Assembly (NCBI GenBank): GCA_963702575.1
Contig: CAVPCU010000002.1
Location: 124,001-188,000, forward strand
Origin: VRUE01 sp963702575
GTDB lineage: Bacteria > Actinomycetota > Thermoleophilia > Solirubrobacterales > 70-9
Reading direction: 5' to 3'
Length of the DNA stretch: 64,000 nt
The notes beneath the pieces were generated by a model. That model did no database searches, had not been told where the DNA came from, and saw nothing but the letters and a program-made list of their open reading frames with translations. A program made the position numbers and the translations under genes. Below, piece by piece: positions 49,683 through 58,178 of this stretch. Numbering within the stretch: position 1 is the first letter of the stretch; each line of letters opens with the position of its first letter.

Positions 49683-50234
49683 ATGAAGGTTCTACTGAAG
49701 GAAGGCGCCGAGGAGGCGACGGCCGCGAGCATCCTCGTTCTGCCCCAACTGATCGAGACGGTTCTCGAAACGCTCTCAGGCGAAGCGATTCCCGACGGGG
49801 GCATCGTCGCGGAGGCCGACTACACGGTCGTCGCTGCCGCCATCAACACCGGCGCCAAGGAGCGCGCCGCCCAGTCCATCACTGCCAAGACGCTTCTCAA
49901 AGAGGTCAAGTGGATGGCCAAGGCTCTCGGCGAATACGAGATCGGCTCGAAGATCGGACTGCACATCACCGGCCGCGGCTGCGCCCTCGACGACTCGGAG
50001 GCCAAGCGGATCAACCGAGCCGAGGGCCTCTCGGAGGGAGACGTGATCGCGGTCGGCCCGACGATCTCGCCGAGGACGCTCATGAACGCGAGAGGCCGCG
50101 TCGTCTCCATCAACGGCGACAGGGTTGAGGTCGAGTTGGAGGCCGGGGACCGCGACCGCATCGAGCGCGCAACCGGCAAGGAACTGGCCGAGCACACGAG
50201 CTTCCCGCTCGTCTGCGTGGAGAAGGTGGAGTAG
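49683..50234 (+). CDS. Hypothetical island protein
   Basis: 183 residues, ATG at 49683 with AAGGAG upstream. It reads as a mixed alpha/beta protein (ILVLPQLIETVLETLSGEAI, DYTVVAAAINTGAKERAAQS, GRVVSINGDRVEVELEAGDR), the last part resembling a small beta-barrel. No family recognised. It is followed 2 nt later by another hypothetical gene, so the two are cotranscribed. Presumably a maintenance or accessory function of the element. Confidence 0.6.
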   Translation: MKVLLKEGAEEATAASILVLPQLIETVLETLSGEAIPDGGIVAEADYTVVAAAINTGAKERAAQSITAKTLLKEVKWMAKALGEYEIGSKIGLHITGRGCALDDSEAKRINRAEGLSEGDVIAVGPTISPRTLMNARGRVVSINGDRVEVELEAGDRDRIERATGKELAEHTSFPLVCVEKVE

Positions 50235-50236
50235 GG

Positions 50237-50755
50237 ATGGACCCCAGACGACGGGCTGCCTTCGGCAAAGCCGCAGTTGACGCTGGCACTCCCGATCGAG
50301 GACAGAACGACGACCGCACGGATGCGATCGACGCCGTTGCGAACATCCTGCACTGGCTGAGAAGCGTCGATGAGCCAGATCCGGCGGCGATCCTAAGTAG
50401 CGCTGCCGCTCATTTTCTCGTCGAGCGCGACGAGGCGCAGTACGAGGTCGCACTGACCTCTGAGGGATTCCGGCTCCGCGATACCGACACGCTGGAGCTG
50501 AGGCCCGAGGTCTGGGCCGCCAGGCATCGCGTCCAGCAGGCTTGCCAGGACATCAACGAAGGCAAGGCGATCAGCAAAGCCGCAAAGCCCGACCGCATCT
50601 TCGCCGACCAGCCGCGTTGGGTGCCCGCCGAGCGCGACGAGGGCGTGTTCTACGTGGAATCGGCGAAGGAGCGCATAGGGCCGTTTTCGCGCGAGGAAGC
50701 ACACACCGAAGCCGTACGGCTCAACGCGCAGGCCCGAATAAGCGCATCCAGTTAG
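50237..50755 (+). CDS. Hypothetical island protein
   Basis: 172 residues, starting 2 nt after the previous stop. The N-terminal half is helical (RTDAIDAVANILHWLRSVDE). The C-terminal part RWVPAERDEGVFYVESAKER followed by IGPFSREEAHTEAV resembles a short GYF-2 or SHOCT-like GPFS motif, but the match is too weak to name. Probably coexpressed with 49683-50234. Confidence 0.55.
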   Translation: MDPRRRAAFGKAAVDAGTPDRGQNDDRTDAIDAVANILHWLRSVDEPDPAAILSSAAAHFLVERDEAQYEVALTSEGFRLRDTDTLELRPEVWAARHRVQQACQDINEGKAISKAAKPDRIFADQPRWVPAERDEGVFYVESAKERIGPFSREEAHTEAVRLNAQARISASS

Positions 50756-50829
50756 GCCCGACGAGCTGGAGTTTGGGCCGCGGACCCCATCGAGCTTCAG
50801 CTCGATCAACCTCAACGAATGGAGACACC

Positions 50830-51114
50830 ATGAGTCGCCGACTGTCCATCACCCTGCCCGATGAAGTCGTGGAGAAGATCGAAGCTCTGGCCCGGGGTTC
50901 GGGCAAGAGCAAAAGCGAAGTCATCCGCGATCTGCTCGCAAGCGCCGGCGTCAGGGTGAGGAAGGACCGCAAGAGCTGGGCGGAGTTGCTTGAGCGCGCC
51001 GCGGCGCTACGCGCGGGTCAGACCGAGGAGGTCGATGTCGTGGCTCTGCTGCACGAAGTGCGCGAGGAACGGGATCGTCACCTGGACAGCCTGTTGTCCG
51101 ACTCCGAGGAGTAG
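50830..51114 (+). CDS. Ribbon-helix-helix (CopG/Arc-type) protein
   Basis: 94 residues from the ATG at 50830 (GGAG, 5-nt spacer). RRLSITLPDEVVEKIEALAR followed by GKSKSEVIRDLL is the canonical ribbon-helix-helix DNA-binding fold. The C-terminal half (SWAELLERAAALRAGQTEEV) could bind a toxin partner. No toxin gene is adjacent, so it may instead regulate the element, for example as an auxiliary relaxase or partition factor. Confidence 0.75.
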   Translation: MSRRLSITLPDEVVEKIEALARGSGKSKSEVIRDLLASAGVRVRKDRKSWAELLERAAALRAGQTEEVDVVALLHEVREERDRHLDSLLSDSEE

Positions 51115-51285
51115 CACCAGTGCCTCCGGAGAGGAGTCCAATTTCCTCCCGCCAGGGTGGCACGCGCCGCCCGCGCTTCAACCCCCACAAGGGGGGTTCC
51201 CCTTCGCCTTCGGCTCGGTTCCGCGCGTTCGGTCGCGCGCCCTACCTGGGCTCGTCAATCGAACACCTCTCAAAGGAGGCCCGAA

Positions 51286-51723
51286 GTGCAGAACATGAAC
51301 GTCGTAGTCATCACCGGCAACCTGACCAAAGACCCGGAGCTGCGCTACACCGGGGGCGGGACGGCGGTCACGGAGATCCGCGTGGCAGTCAACGGCCGCC
51401 GCAAGGACGGCACGAGCGGAGAGTGGGTCGACAAGCCCAACTTCTTCAACGTCACCGTCTTCGGCGGCCGGGCCGAGGCCATCGTCCATCACCTCTGCAA
51501 GGGGAGCGGCATCGCAATCGAAGGCCGCCTCGATTGGCAGGAGTGGGACGCCAGTGACGGCAGCGGCAAACGGCAGGCGGTCAAGATCATCGCCAACAAC
51601 ACGCAGTTCCTCGGCGGCAAGTCCAAGGACGGCGAGGCCCCCAGCGCGACGGTCCCCCCCGAGGAGGACCGGCAGCCGGCGGCCGTCGGAGCGGGCGGAG
51701 GGGACGAGGACATCCCCTTCTAA
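51286..51723 (+). CDS. ssb: Single-stranded DNA-binding protein
   Basis: 145 residues from a GTG at 51286 with GGAGG 6 nt upstream (an ATG three codons later is possible). MNVVVITGNLTKDPELRYT, FFNVTVFGGRAEAIVHHL, IAIEGRLDWQEWD and the acidic tail DEDIPF define a full SSB. An intrinsic terminator follows at 51745. The copy is short, as in plasmid SSBs. Confidence 0.93.
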   Translation: MQNMNVVVITGNLTKDPELRYTGGGTAVTEIRVAVNGRRKDGTSGEWVDKPNFFNVTVFGGRAEAIVHHLCKGSGIAIEGRLDWQEWDASDGSGKRQAVKIIANNTQFLGGKSKDGEAPSATVPPEEDRQPAAVGAGGGDEDIPF

Positions 51724-51744
51724 CCGCCATCGCACCAGCGACGG

Positions 51745-51766
51745 AGCCCGGTGGCGACACCGGGCT
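51745..51766 (+). terminator. Intrinsic terminator after ssb
   Basis: Nine-bp arms AGCCCGGTG/CACCGGGCT with loop GCGA, followed by TTGT, 22 nt after the ssb stop. Confidence 0.7.
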
Positions 51767-52004
51767 TTGTCGTGTTGTTCCAGTTCGTCGGCCGGCTCGG
51801 CGGTACCGATGAGCGCCACCGACTCTGGGGGTCCTTTTTTGGGGTCGCGCTCACTTGCTTTCAGCGTAGCTCGGGCACCGTCCCGCGCAAGGGCTTCGCC
51901 CTTCCCCTCCGCTTCGCTCCGGTGCGCGGGCCGGATGTCCCTCGCTTTTTGGGCAGGCAAGTAAGCACGAGAGGCCCAGCGGGGCGAGAAAGGAAGCGAT
52001 AGCG

Positions 52005-52355
52005 ATGGCAGCAGATCAGAACGGAGCACAGGCAGCGAATGGGCATCGGCCGGTTATTCGGACCTTCGCCCGAGGATGGCTCGCAAAGCCACCGGAGTTC
52101 GCACACTCTGACGAGGGCATTGCGGTCTGTCGTCTCCTGGTGATTGGTGAGGCGGCCGGTCCGGCGAGCAGTCCACCCAGGGTTTCCCTTTACCTGAGAG
52201 GCGTGGAGGCCGAGCGCTGCGCCTACAACCTTCGCGAGGGTGACTTGATCGAGGGTGTCGGAGTTCTCGGACCCGAGCGCAAGAGCGCTCTCCGCCAGGA
52301 GGTCTTGGTGGACAAGCGCGTGAAGCTGTGGCAGCGGGCGGGGGTGGCGGCATGA
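52005..52355 (+). CDS. SSB-like OB-fold accessory protein
   Basis: 116 residues from the ATG at 52005. TFARGWLAKPPEFAHSDEGI, VCRLLVIGEA, RVSLYLRGVEAERCAYNL and LIEGVGVLGPERK follow the SSB-type OB-fold strand order, but without the acidic tail. The pair of OB proteins on this island parallels the SSB-like protein at 17362-17787. It overlaps the DUF2493 gene by 4 bp. Confidence 0.6.
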   Translation: MAADQNGAQAANGHRPVIRTFARGWLAKPPEFAHSDEGIAVCRLLVIGEAAGPASSPPRVSLYLRGVEAERCAYNLREGDLIEGVGVLGPERKSALRQEVLVDKRVKLWQRAGVAA

Positions 52356-52699
52356 ACGCCGCCCCTGTTGTTGCCCTGTTCTGTGGCTCGCGCGAGTGGA
52401 CCGACCGCGACCGAATCCGACGCGACCTGGAATCGCTGCCGGGGGGCTCGGTGGTGATCGAGGGCGGCGCGCGGGGCGCGGATCGGATCGCGCGCGAGGA
52501 GGCCCAGCGGCTCGGCCTTCACGTCGCCATCGTCCCGGCGCTGTGGGACCACTACGGGCGCTCGGCGGGCTACCGTCGAAACGAGGCGATGGCTCGACTC
52601 GAACCGGATTACGTCTACGCCTACCCACTCGGCGGGCCGGGCACGGCGCGGATGATCGAGATCGCAGAAGCCGAGTGCATCCCGGTTCGGGAGCCATGA
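52352..52699 (+). CDS. DUF2493 (SLOG-superfamily) protein
   Basis: 115 residues from an ATG overlapping the previous stop (ATGA). VALFCGSREWTDRDRIRRDL, VIEGGARGADRIAREEAQRL and YGRSAGYRRNEAMA match the YAcAr/DUF2493 branch of the SLOG Rossmann fold, related to DprA and lonely-guy enzymes and thought to bind nucleotides or nucleotide-derived ligands. Overlaps the next gene by 4 bp. Confidence 0.85.
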   Translation: MNAAPVVALFCGSREWTDRDRIRRDLESLPGGSVVIEGGARGADRIAREEAQRLGLHVAIVPALWDHYGRSAGYRRNEAMARLEPDYVYAYPLGGPGTARMIEIAEAECIPVREP

Positions 52700-53028
52700 G
52701 CGCTCTCGTTGTCCACTGCAAGCAAGCGCCGTATGACGTCTACATCGGGCGCGGCCGCGATCCACGCACCGGCAAGCCGGGCGAGTGGGGAAACCCCTAC
52801 TCGCACCGGCCGAGCCGGGTTCCCGGCGTGGTCGTCGTCGGCTCGGTGGAGGAGGCGATTGAGCGCTACCGCCGCCATCTTTGGGCCGAGATTCGATCTG
52901 GGCGCTTGCCGCTCGATCGGCTGGCGAGCCTCGACGGCAAGACGCTCGGCTGCTGGTGCGCCCCCTCGCCTTGCCACGGCGAAGCCCTCGCGGCGGCGGC
53001 GGCCTGGGCGACGGCCCAGAAGTCCTGA
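52696..53028 (+). CDS. DUF4326 protein
   Basis: 110 residues. VVHCKQAPYDVYIGRGRDPR, GEWGNPYSH, ERYRRHLWAEIRSG and TLGCWCAPSPCHGEAL reproduce the DUF4326 pattern (YIGR...WGNPF...C.C.P..CH). The terminal Cys/His cluster may bind metal. Coupled to DUF2493 by a 4-bp overlap, a pairing often seen on phages and plasmids. Molecular role unknown. Confidence 0.85.
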   Translation: MSALVVHCKQAPYDVYIGRGRDPRTGKPGEWGNPYSHRPSRVPGVVVVGSVEEAIERYRRHLWAEIRSGRLPLDRLASLDGKTLGCWCAPSPCHGEALAAAAAWATAQKS

Positions 53029-53087
53029 CCGGAGGGGGGGACGCTTTTCGTCGTTCGCGACTTGACGTCAACGGACAAGTAAAAACT

Positions 53088-53118
53088 CCCCGGGCGACGG
53101 CGGACACCGCCCCCGGGG
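53088..53118. repeat. Stem-loop between DUF4326 and the first wHTH gene
   Basis: CCCCGGG (53088-53094) pairs with CCCGGGG (53112-53118), and inside GGCGG pairs with CCGCC. It lacks a T-run, so it may be a leader structure rather than a terminator. Confidence 0.5.
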
Positions 53119-53144
53119 CTTGGCGCACAGGAGGCAAAGCTCCC

Positions 53145-53429
53145 ATGCACGAGAGCGACGATATTGAGCCGCGGGCGCACACGCTCGCCATCGAGCACGA
53201 ACGCGAGCAGGAGGCCGTCCTCGCCTACCTCCTCGCCGAGCATCCCGATCAGTTCACGGTTTCAGAGCTGATCGCGGAATTCACTCAGGGCGACGAGGAC
53301 ACCGAGCACGCCGACCGGATCGAGCGTGCCGTCGCCGAGCTGGTCGGCGCGGGCTTGGTGCATCGCCACAACGACACGATCCGCCCGACGCGCGCCGCGC
53401 TTCGCTTCCACCGCCTGAACAGCGACTGA
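53145..53429 (+). CDS. Small winged-helix-like protein 1
   Basis: 94 residues from the ATG at 53145 (AGGAGG upstream). EAVLAYLLAEHPDQFTVSEL followed by ERAVAELVGAGLVHRHNDTI reads as a minimal winged helix. It is paralogous to the next gene (shared xxVLxxLLxxHP, then ERAVxxLVGxGLV). Probably a paired regulator; no ligand domain. Confidence 0.65.
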   Translation: MHESDDIEPRAHTLAIEHEREQEAVLAYLLAEHPDQFTVSELIAEFTQGDEDTEHADRIERAVAELVGAGLVHRHNDTIRPTRAALRFHRLNSD

Positions 53430-53437
53430 GCGCCGCC

Positions 53438-53731
53438 ATGCACGATCAACCTCGCCCCTGGCACGCGCATCTACCCCCGACAGCCCCCGAGGACGACGGC
53501 ACCGCGCAGGTCCTCGTCCTCACCCTCCTTTTCTCCAAGCACCCCGAGGGAATGACCATCCGCGATCTCGCCCTGGAGCTGAGCCGGGATGAGACCGACG
53601 ACTGGGTCGAGCGAGCCGTGCGCGATCTCGTCGGTGTCGGCCTCGTGCGCTGCGAGGGCTGCCTGACCGTCGCCGTCTTCGAGTTCCTCGACGCCGGCGA
53701 CGCCGGCCAAGGGCAATCACCAAGCCAGTAG
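53438..53731 (+). CDS. Small winged-helix-like protein 2
   Basis: 97 residues. AQVLVLTLLFSKHPEGMTIR, LALELSRDETDDWVERAVRD and LVGVGLVRCEGCLTVAVFEF mirror the preceding protein, so the two are a tandem duplication 8 bp apart. It lies just upstream of the candidate transfer origin and relaxase, where it could act as an auxiliary transfer regulator. Confidence 0.65.
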   Translation: MHDQPRPWHAHLPPTAPEDDGTAQVLVLTLLFSKHPEGMTIRDLALELSRDETDDWVERAVRDLVGVGLVRCEGCLTVAVFEFLDAGDAGQGQSPSQ

Positions 53732-53931
53732 CCAGCCAGCCAAGTCAGCCAGCAAGAACGCCACGAGCCAGAAGCAGCAGGCAGTCAGAGAGCCAGGCAG
53801 ATCAGCCCTGAAAGGGGGCCGATCAGCAGTCCCTACAGACCCCCCCACCAGCACCGACCCCACAGCACGACACACTACGCACCGGCCGGTGCCCCCGATG
53901 CAAACGGGCCTCTCGTTGGACAACGGGGGCG
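53732..53931. other. Relaxase-upstream region, candidate origin of transfer
   Basis: 200 bp without a gene between the wHTH pair and the relaxase. The first half is built of short AGCCAGCCA/CAGGCAG-like repeats. The second half is strikingly C/A-rich on the plus strand (about 53826-53880), and a perfect 14-bp palindrome GCACCGGCCGGTGC lies at 53879-53892. MobF relaxase genes usually sit next to their oriT, which is the basis of the call; no nick site can be identified by eye. Confidence 0.35.
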
Positions 53932-56900
53932 ATGGTGGGAGTCACCAAGATCGGGCGCGCGAAACGCCAACTACTGGATCAACGCCGTCGCCGAAGGCGG
54001 CGAGGACTACTACACGAAGCCCGGCGAGGCGCCGGGGGAGTGGATGGGCGAGCTGGCTGCCGAGCTGGGCCTCGCCGGCGAGGTAGACCGCGACGCCTAC
54101 GCCGCCGTGCTCGCCGGCAAGCACCCCGGCACCGGCCAAGTGCTGGTCGTCCAGGCCCAAGGCACGGAAGTTCACCGACCCCGACGGGCGCGAGCGCCGC
54201 CTCGATCCGATCCTCGGCTACGACATCCGCTTCGCCGCTCCGAAGTCGGTCTCGCTGCTCTACGCGGTCGGCTCGCCCGAGGTCCGCGCCGCGGTGCTAC
54301 GCGCCCACGACAGCGCCGTCGCCGAGGCGGTCGCCTATCTCGAAGCCCACGCCTGCTTCGTGCGGCGCGGGCAGGGGCGGCGCCTCGATCGAGCCCGGCA
54401 CGGGCTTCCTTTCGATGGCCTTCCGCCACCGTTCCTCGCGGGCCGGCGATCCCGCTCTGCACACCCATCTCGTCACCGCCAACATGACCCGCGCCGCCTC
54501 CGACGGGCGCTGGCTCAGCCTCGCCAACCCCAAGCGACAGCTCGCCCCTGCTGCGCGAGGCGAAAGCGGCCGGCCACGTCTACCAGGCGGCGCTTCGCGC
54601 CCGCGTCACCCGCGAGATGGGAGTCGAGTGGGAGCCGGTCGTACAACGGCTACGCCGACCTCGCGGGGATCGGGCGGCCGGTGATCGAGCACTTCTCCCA
54701 GCGCCGGGCGGAGATCGTCGCGGCGATGGCCGAGCGCGGTACCAGCTCGGCGGCCGCCGCCGAAGTCGCCGCCTACCGCACCCGCGACGCCAAGGACTAC
54801 GGCGTCGACCCCGACAGCCAGCGGGCGGAGTGGATCGCGCGAGCGGCAGAGTTCGACCTCGACGCCGGGCCTCGATCGACCGGATGCTCGGCCGTGTCCA
54901 GTCGTCGCGAGCCCCAGCCGATCGGCGCCTCGCCAGCTCGACCGCGCCCTCGCCGACCTCGAGGCGCACCACTCCCACTTCGACCGTCGCGATCTGCTCT
55001 GCGCGGTGGCCAACCAGCTGCGCGAGGGCGCCGACGCGCGGGCGCTGGAGGCGGCGGTCGATTCCCTGCTCGGCAGCGAGCGGTTGATCGAGATCCATCG
55101 CGGCGCCGGCCCGCTCGACTCCACCTACTACACGACGCCGCGCCTGTGGCAGCTGGAGCAGCGCTTCATGTCGATCGCGCGCAAGGGTGAGAAGGCCGGT
55201 GCGGCCGTGGTCGACGGCGCCACCCTCGCCGCCGTCCTCGACCGCCACCGCTACCTGAGCGACCGAGCAGGTCGAGATGGTGCGCCGCCTCACCACTGGC
55301 GGCGAGCGGATCGTCGCCGTCGCGGCCCTGCCGGGGACCGGCAAGACGACGGCGCTCGCCGCCGCCCAGGAGGCGTGGGCGGCGGCGGGATTCCGCGGTA
55401 TCGGCGTCGCCACCGCGCGCAGCGCCTCGGGCGAGCTCTCCGAAGCCGGCGTGCCCGCCACCTCGATCACCGCGCTTCCTGATCCGGGCACGAGGAGATG
55501 GCCGAGCGGGGCCTGCCGCCGCTGCCTCGCGGCGACGGTGATCGTGGTCGATGAGTCCTCGACCACCGCGACCCCGCACGCCGCCGCGCTCGCCGAGCTG
55601 GTCGAGGGCTGCGAGGGCAAGCTGGTCCTGATCGGCGACCCGCGCCAGATCGGCGCGGTCGGCCCCGGCGGTCTCTACGGCCACCTCACCAACGAGATCG
55701 AGCCGATCGTGCTGAGCGAAATCCGCCGCCAGCGCGACCCGCTCGACCGCCGCATCGTCGAGCTGGCCCACGAAGGCCGCGGCTCCGACGCGCTCGACCT
55801 GCTGCGGACGCGACGACCGCCTGGTGATCGCCGACACCCTGCCCGAGGTGCTCGACGCCCAGGTGCTCGACTGGCACGAGAGCTTCGCCGACGGCGAGGA
55901 CGCGGTGATGATCGCGCGGCGCACCCGCGACGTCGCCGAGCTGAACGAACGGGCGCGCGAGGCGCTGGTCGGCGAGGGCAGGGTGGGGGCGCAGGCGATC
56001 CGCGTCGGCGGCCAGGATTTCGCCGTCGGCGATCGCATCGTCACCCGGATCAACACGCCCGAGGTCTCAAACCGCGAGCGCTGGGACGTGGTCGGCGTCG
56101 ACGCAGGGCAAGGCAACGCCTCCATCTCCAGCGCTTCGGCGACGAGGCCCGCGGTGTCGACCCTCGATCGCCGCTACCTGGAGACAGTCACGCCTTCACG
56201 GCGAGCCGGCGATCCAGCACGCCTACGCGCTCACCACCTACAGCACCGAGTCAAAGACCTTCGACTCCGCCTTCGCCCTCCTCGACTCCGGGATCAGCCG
56301 CGAGGAGTTCGTCGTCGCGATCTCCCGCGCGCCGCGGTCCACCACGCCTACGGCGTCGCCGCCTCGGAGCTGACCGATCCGGAGTTCGGGCCGGGCACGC
56401 GCGAGGTCGAGGACCCGGCCCACGAGCTGCGCGCCGGGGCCGAGCGCGCCGCCGGTGAGTACGCGGCGGTCGAGGTTGCGGCACGCAAGAGGATCGAGGC
56501 CAAGCCCGAGCTTGATCTTGCGGCGCGACGGGCGGAGTTGGAGCACCGCCTTGCCGTCGAGCGGGAGCCCTCGCCCCTCGCCGAGCGGCTGAATGCCCTC
56601 GAGCGGCGTATCGCCAACGGCGAGTCTCGTATTGCCGATCTGACGAGGCAGCGGGAGGTGCTCGCGGCCGAACGTCATCCCGATCACGACCAGCTCGCGC
56701 GGATCGAGAGCACCAGGCGACTCGCTGAGAAGCAGATAGGTCGTCTGCGTGACCAGCGCGACGGACTCGTCGTCGAGGTTGGGAGCGAGGCGCAGCGCTC
56801 GCCTGCCGTGAGCGGCGCCGAGCGGGCCGAGCTGGCCCTGATCGAAGATCGTCTCACCAGGCTTCGCCGCGACCACGTAGCGCGCGAGCGGTCCCACCCG

Positions 56901-57168
56901 AGCGAGATGATCCAACAGAGCCTCGGCACCCGTCCCAAGGACCCGGTTGAGGCGGCGCACTGGAACGACGGGGTGGATGCTGATCTACGGCTACCGCCAG
57001 CGCAACGGCATCACCGCGACCGGCGGGAAACCGCTCGGGCCGAAGCCCCGCGAGGCGGTCCGCCGCCGCGAACGCGATCAGGTCCAGCTACGCCTCGCTC
57101 GCATCCAGCAGCGCCTCGACAAACAGCGGGTGAAGACGGTCGAGCACGGGATGCACCTCTTCCGCTGA
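53932..57168 (+). pseudogene. MobF/TraA-type conjugative relaxase-helicase, disrupted by at least 14 frameshifts
   Basis: Pieced together across all three frames, the region encodes a full relaxase-helicase: N-terminal MVGVTKIGR and NANYWINAVAEGGEDYYTKP, AAPKSVSLLYAVGS, the three-His metal site DPALHTHLVTANM, then a helicase with Walker A ALPGTGKTT and Walker B VIVVDES, SGISREEFVVAIS and a coiled-coil tail ending HGMHLFR. Frame breaks lie near 53963, 54165, 54373, 54535, 54645, 54867, 54933, 55267, 55490, 55535, 55810, 56105-56200 (several), 56335 and 56978. Both single-base gains and losses occur, while amino acids between breaks stay conserved. Either a recently dead gene or an indel-prone stretch of assembly; flanking genes are intact. 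Confidence 0.8.
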
Positions 57169-57190
57169 GCCGGACGCGGTAGGCGGGCCG

Positions 57191-57265
57191 GCGGCTGGGG
57201 GGCCACGGCGCTCGCGAGGATCGCACGCTGCGCGTGCGGGGGCGGCCGCATGGCCCCCCAGCCGC
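57191..57265. repeat. Nested inverted repeat spanning a start codon (element D)
   Basis: Perfect 15-bp outer arms GCGGCTGGGGGGCCA (57191-57205) and its complement (57251-57265). Inner hairpin GCACGC-tgc-GCGTGC (57223-57237). The right arm covers the ATG and first codons of the sigma-like gene at 57250. Confidence 0.85.
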
Positions 57266-57813
57266 AGAGCCCGAGTGGTGAGAAAGCAGGTCGAGCGCAG
57301 CTGCTCGATCGTCTGCTTCGCGCCGAGCGGCGCTCCCTGGTGCGTCAGGCGCGCGCCCACTCCCGGCGCCGCGAGGATGCCGAGGACGCGCTCGGCGATG
57401 CCTGCGTTCAGTTCCTCCGCTTCTATGAGGGACCGCCGGGAGATGAGGCGCTGCGCTGGATGTTGCTCGTGGTCAAGCGCTGCGCCTGGGCGATCCGACG
57501 AAAGGCGAAGGTGCGTGAGGCCCGCTACGGGACGACCCGAGGCAGTCGCGCCGACTGCAGGTCCGAGGCCGTTGCTAGGGAGGAGCGCATCGGCCCGGCT
57601 GAGCTTGTCGAGCGCTCCCAGGAGACCGCACGGTTGATCGAGGCGATCGAGCAGCTGAAGCCCGACGAGCGCACGGCGCTGATTCTGGCGGGCCTCGGTT
57701 GCACCCGCGCGGAGATCCGCGAGCTACGCGGCTGGAGCGAGGCGAAGCTCCACCGCTGCCTCTCAGAGGGCCGAGCGCGGGTGAGGGAATTGCTGGCGAG
57801 GGGGGACGGTTAG
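57250..57813 (+). CDS. ECF-type sigma-70-like factor of the island
   Basis: 187 residues. Region 2-like RREDAEDALGDACVQFLRFY and ALRWMLLVVKRCAWAIRRKA, then region 4 LKPDERTALILAGLGCTRAE, followed by WSEAKLHRCLSEGRARVREL. Short sigma-like proteins of this kind are common on actinobacterial mobile elements. The ATG lies in an inverted-repeat arm that could control translation. The next gene starts 2 nt after the stop. Confidence 0.75.
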   Translation: MAPQPQSPSGEKAGRAQLLDRLLRAERRSLVRQARAHSRRREDAEDALGDACVQFLRFYEGPPGDEALRWMLLVVKRCAWAIRRKAKVREARYGTTRGSRADCRSEAVAREERIGPAELVERSQETARLIEAIEQLKPDERTALILAGLGCTRAEIRELRGWSEAKLHRCLSEGRARVRELLARGDG

Positions 57814-57815
57814 CG

Positions 57816-58178
57816 ATGCTGGCGCCTTTACGCCCTATGGACACTCTTCGACAGATCGATTTCACTGCGGCGCTGGTCTGGCTGCAGGGCTCGATCGGCT
57901 CAGAGGTCGCGATCACCCTCAACCAGGACCGGCAGTTCTTCGGCTGCGGCATAGCCGGAGCGCTGAGCCATGTCGACACGCTCCCCCCAGATCATTCCGC
58001 GATCAGCGTTGCGATCGACGGCGGGCACGGCTTCTTTCTCGACCCCGCCGATACCGCCGCTTTCACCGGGGAAGGCGAAGATGGCGCCAGGTGGCTCGAA
58101 TTCCGGCTGGCTTTCGGCCCTTGGGTCGTCGTGGAGCGGGTCGGTGCGAGAGACGGAGCAAGCGAGGTGACGCGATGA
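57816..58178 (+). CDS. Hypothetical island protein
   Basis: 120 residues from the ATG at 57816 (an in-frame ATG at 57837 is possible). Predicted all-beta/alpha small domain: RQIDFTAALVWLQGSIGSEV, FGCGIAGALSHVDTL, AISVAIDGGHGFFLDPADTA and LEFRLAFGPWVVVERVGA. No family recognised. It overlaps the XRE gene by 4 bp, so it is part of the same operon as the sigma-like and XRE genes. Confidence 0.6.
   Translation: MLAPLRPMDTLRQIDFTAALVWLQGSIGSEVAITLNQDRQFFGCGIAGALSHVDTLPPDHSAISVAIDGGHGFFLDPADTAAFTGEGEDGARWLEFRLAFGPWVVVERVGARDGASEVTR

Noticed and set aside
54294..56458. Several separate plus-strand genes in the relaxase region
   Set aside because: Each is a piece of one MobF protein in a shifted frame; none has its own start signal.
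57191..57265. Integron attC-like site reading of the junction palindromes
   Set aside because: They sit between stops and starts as cassette sites do, but no RYYYAAC/GTTRRRY ends and no integrase are present.
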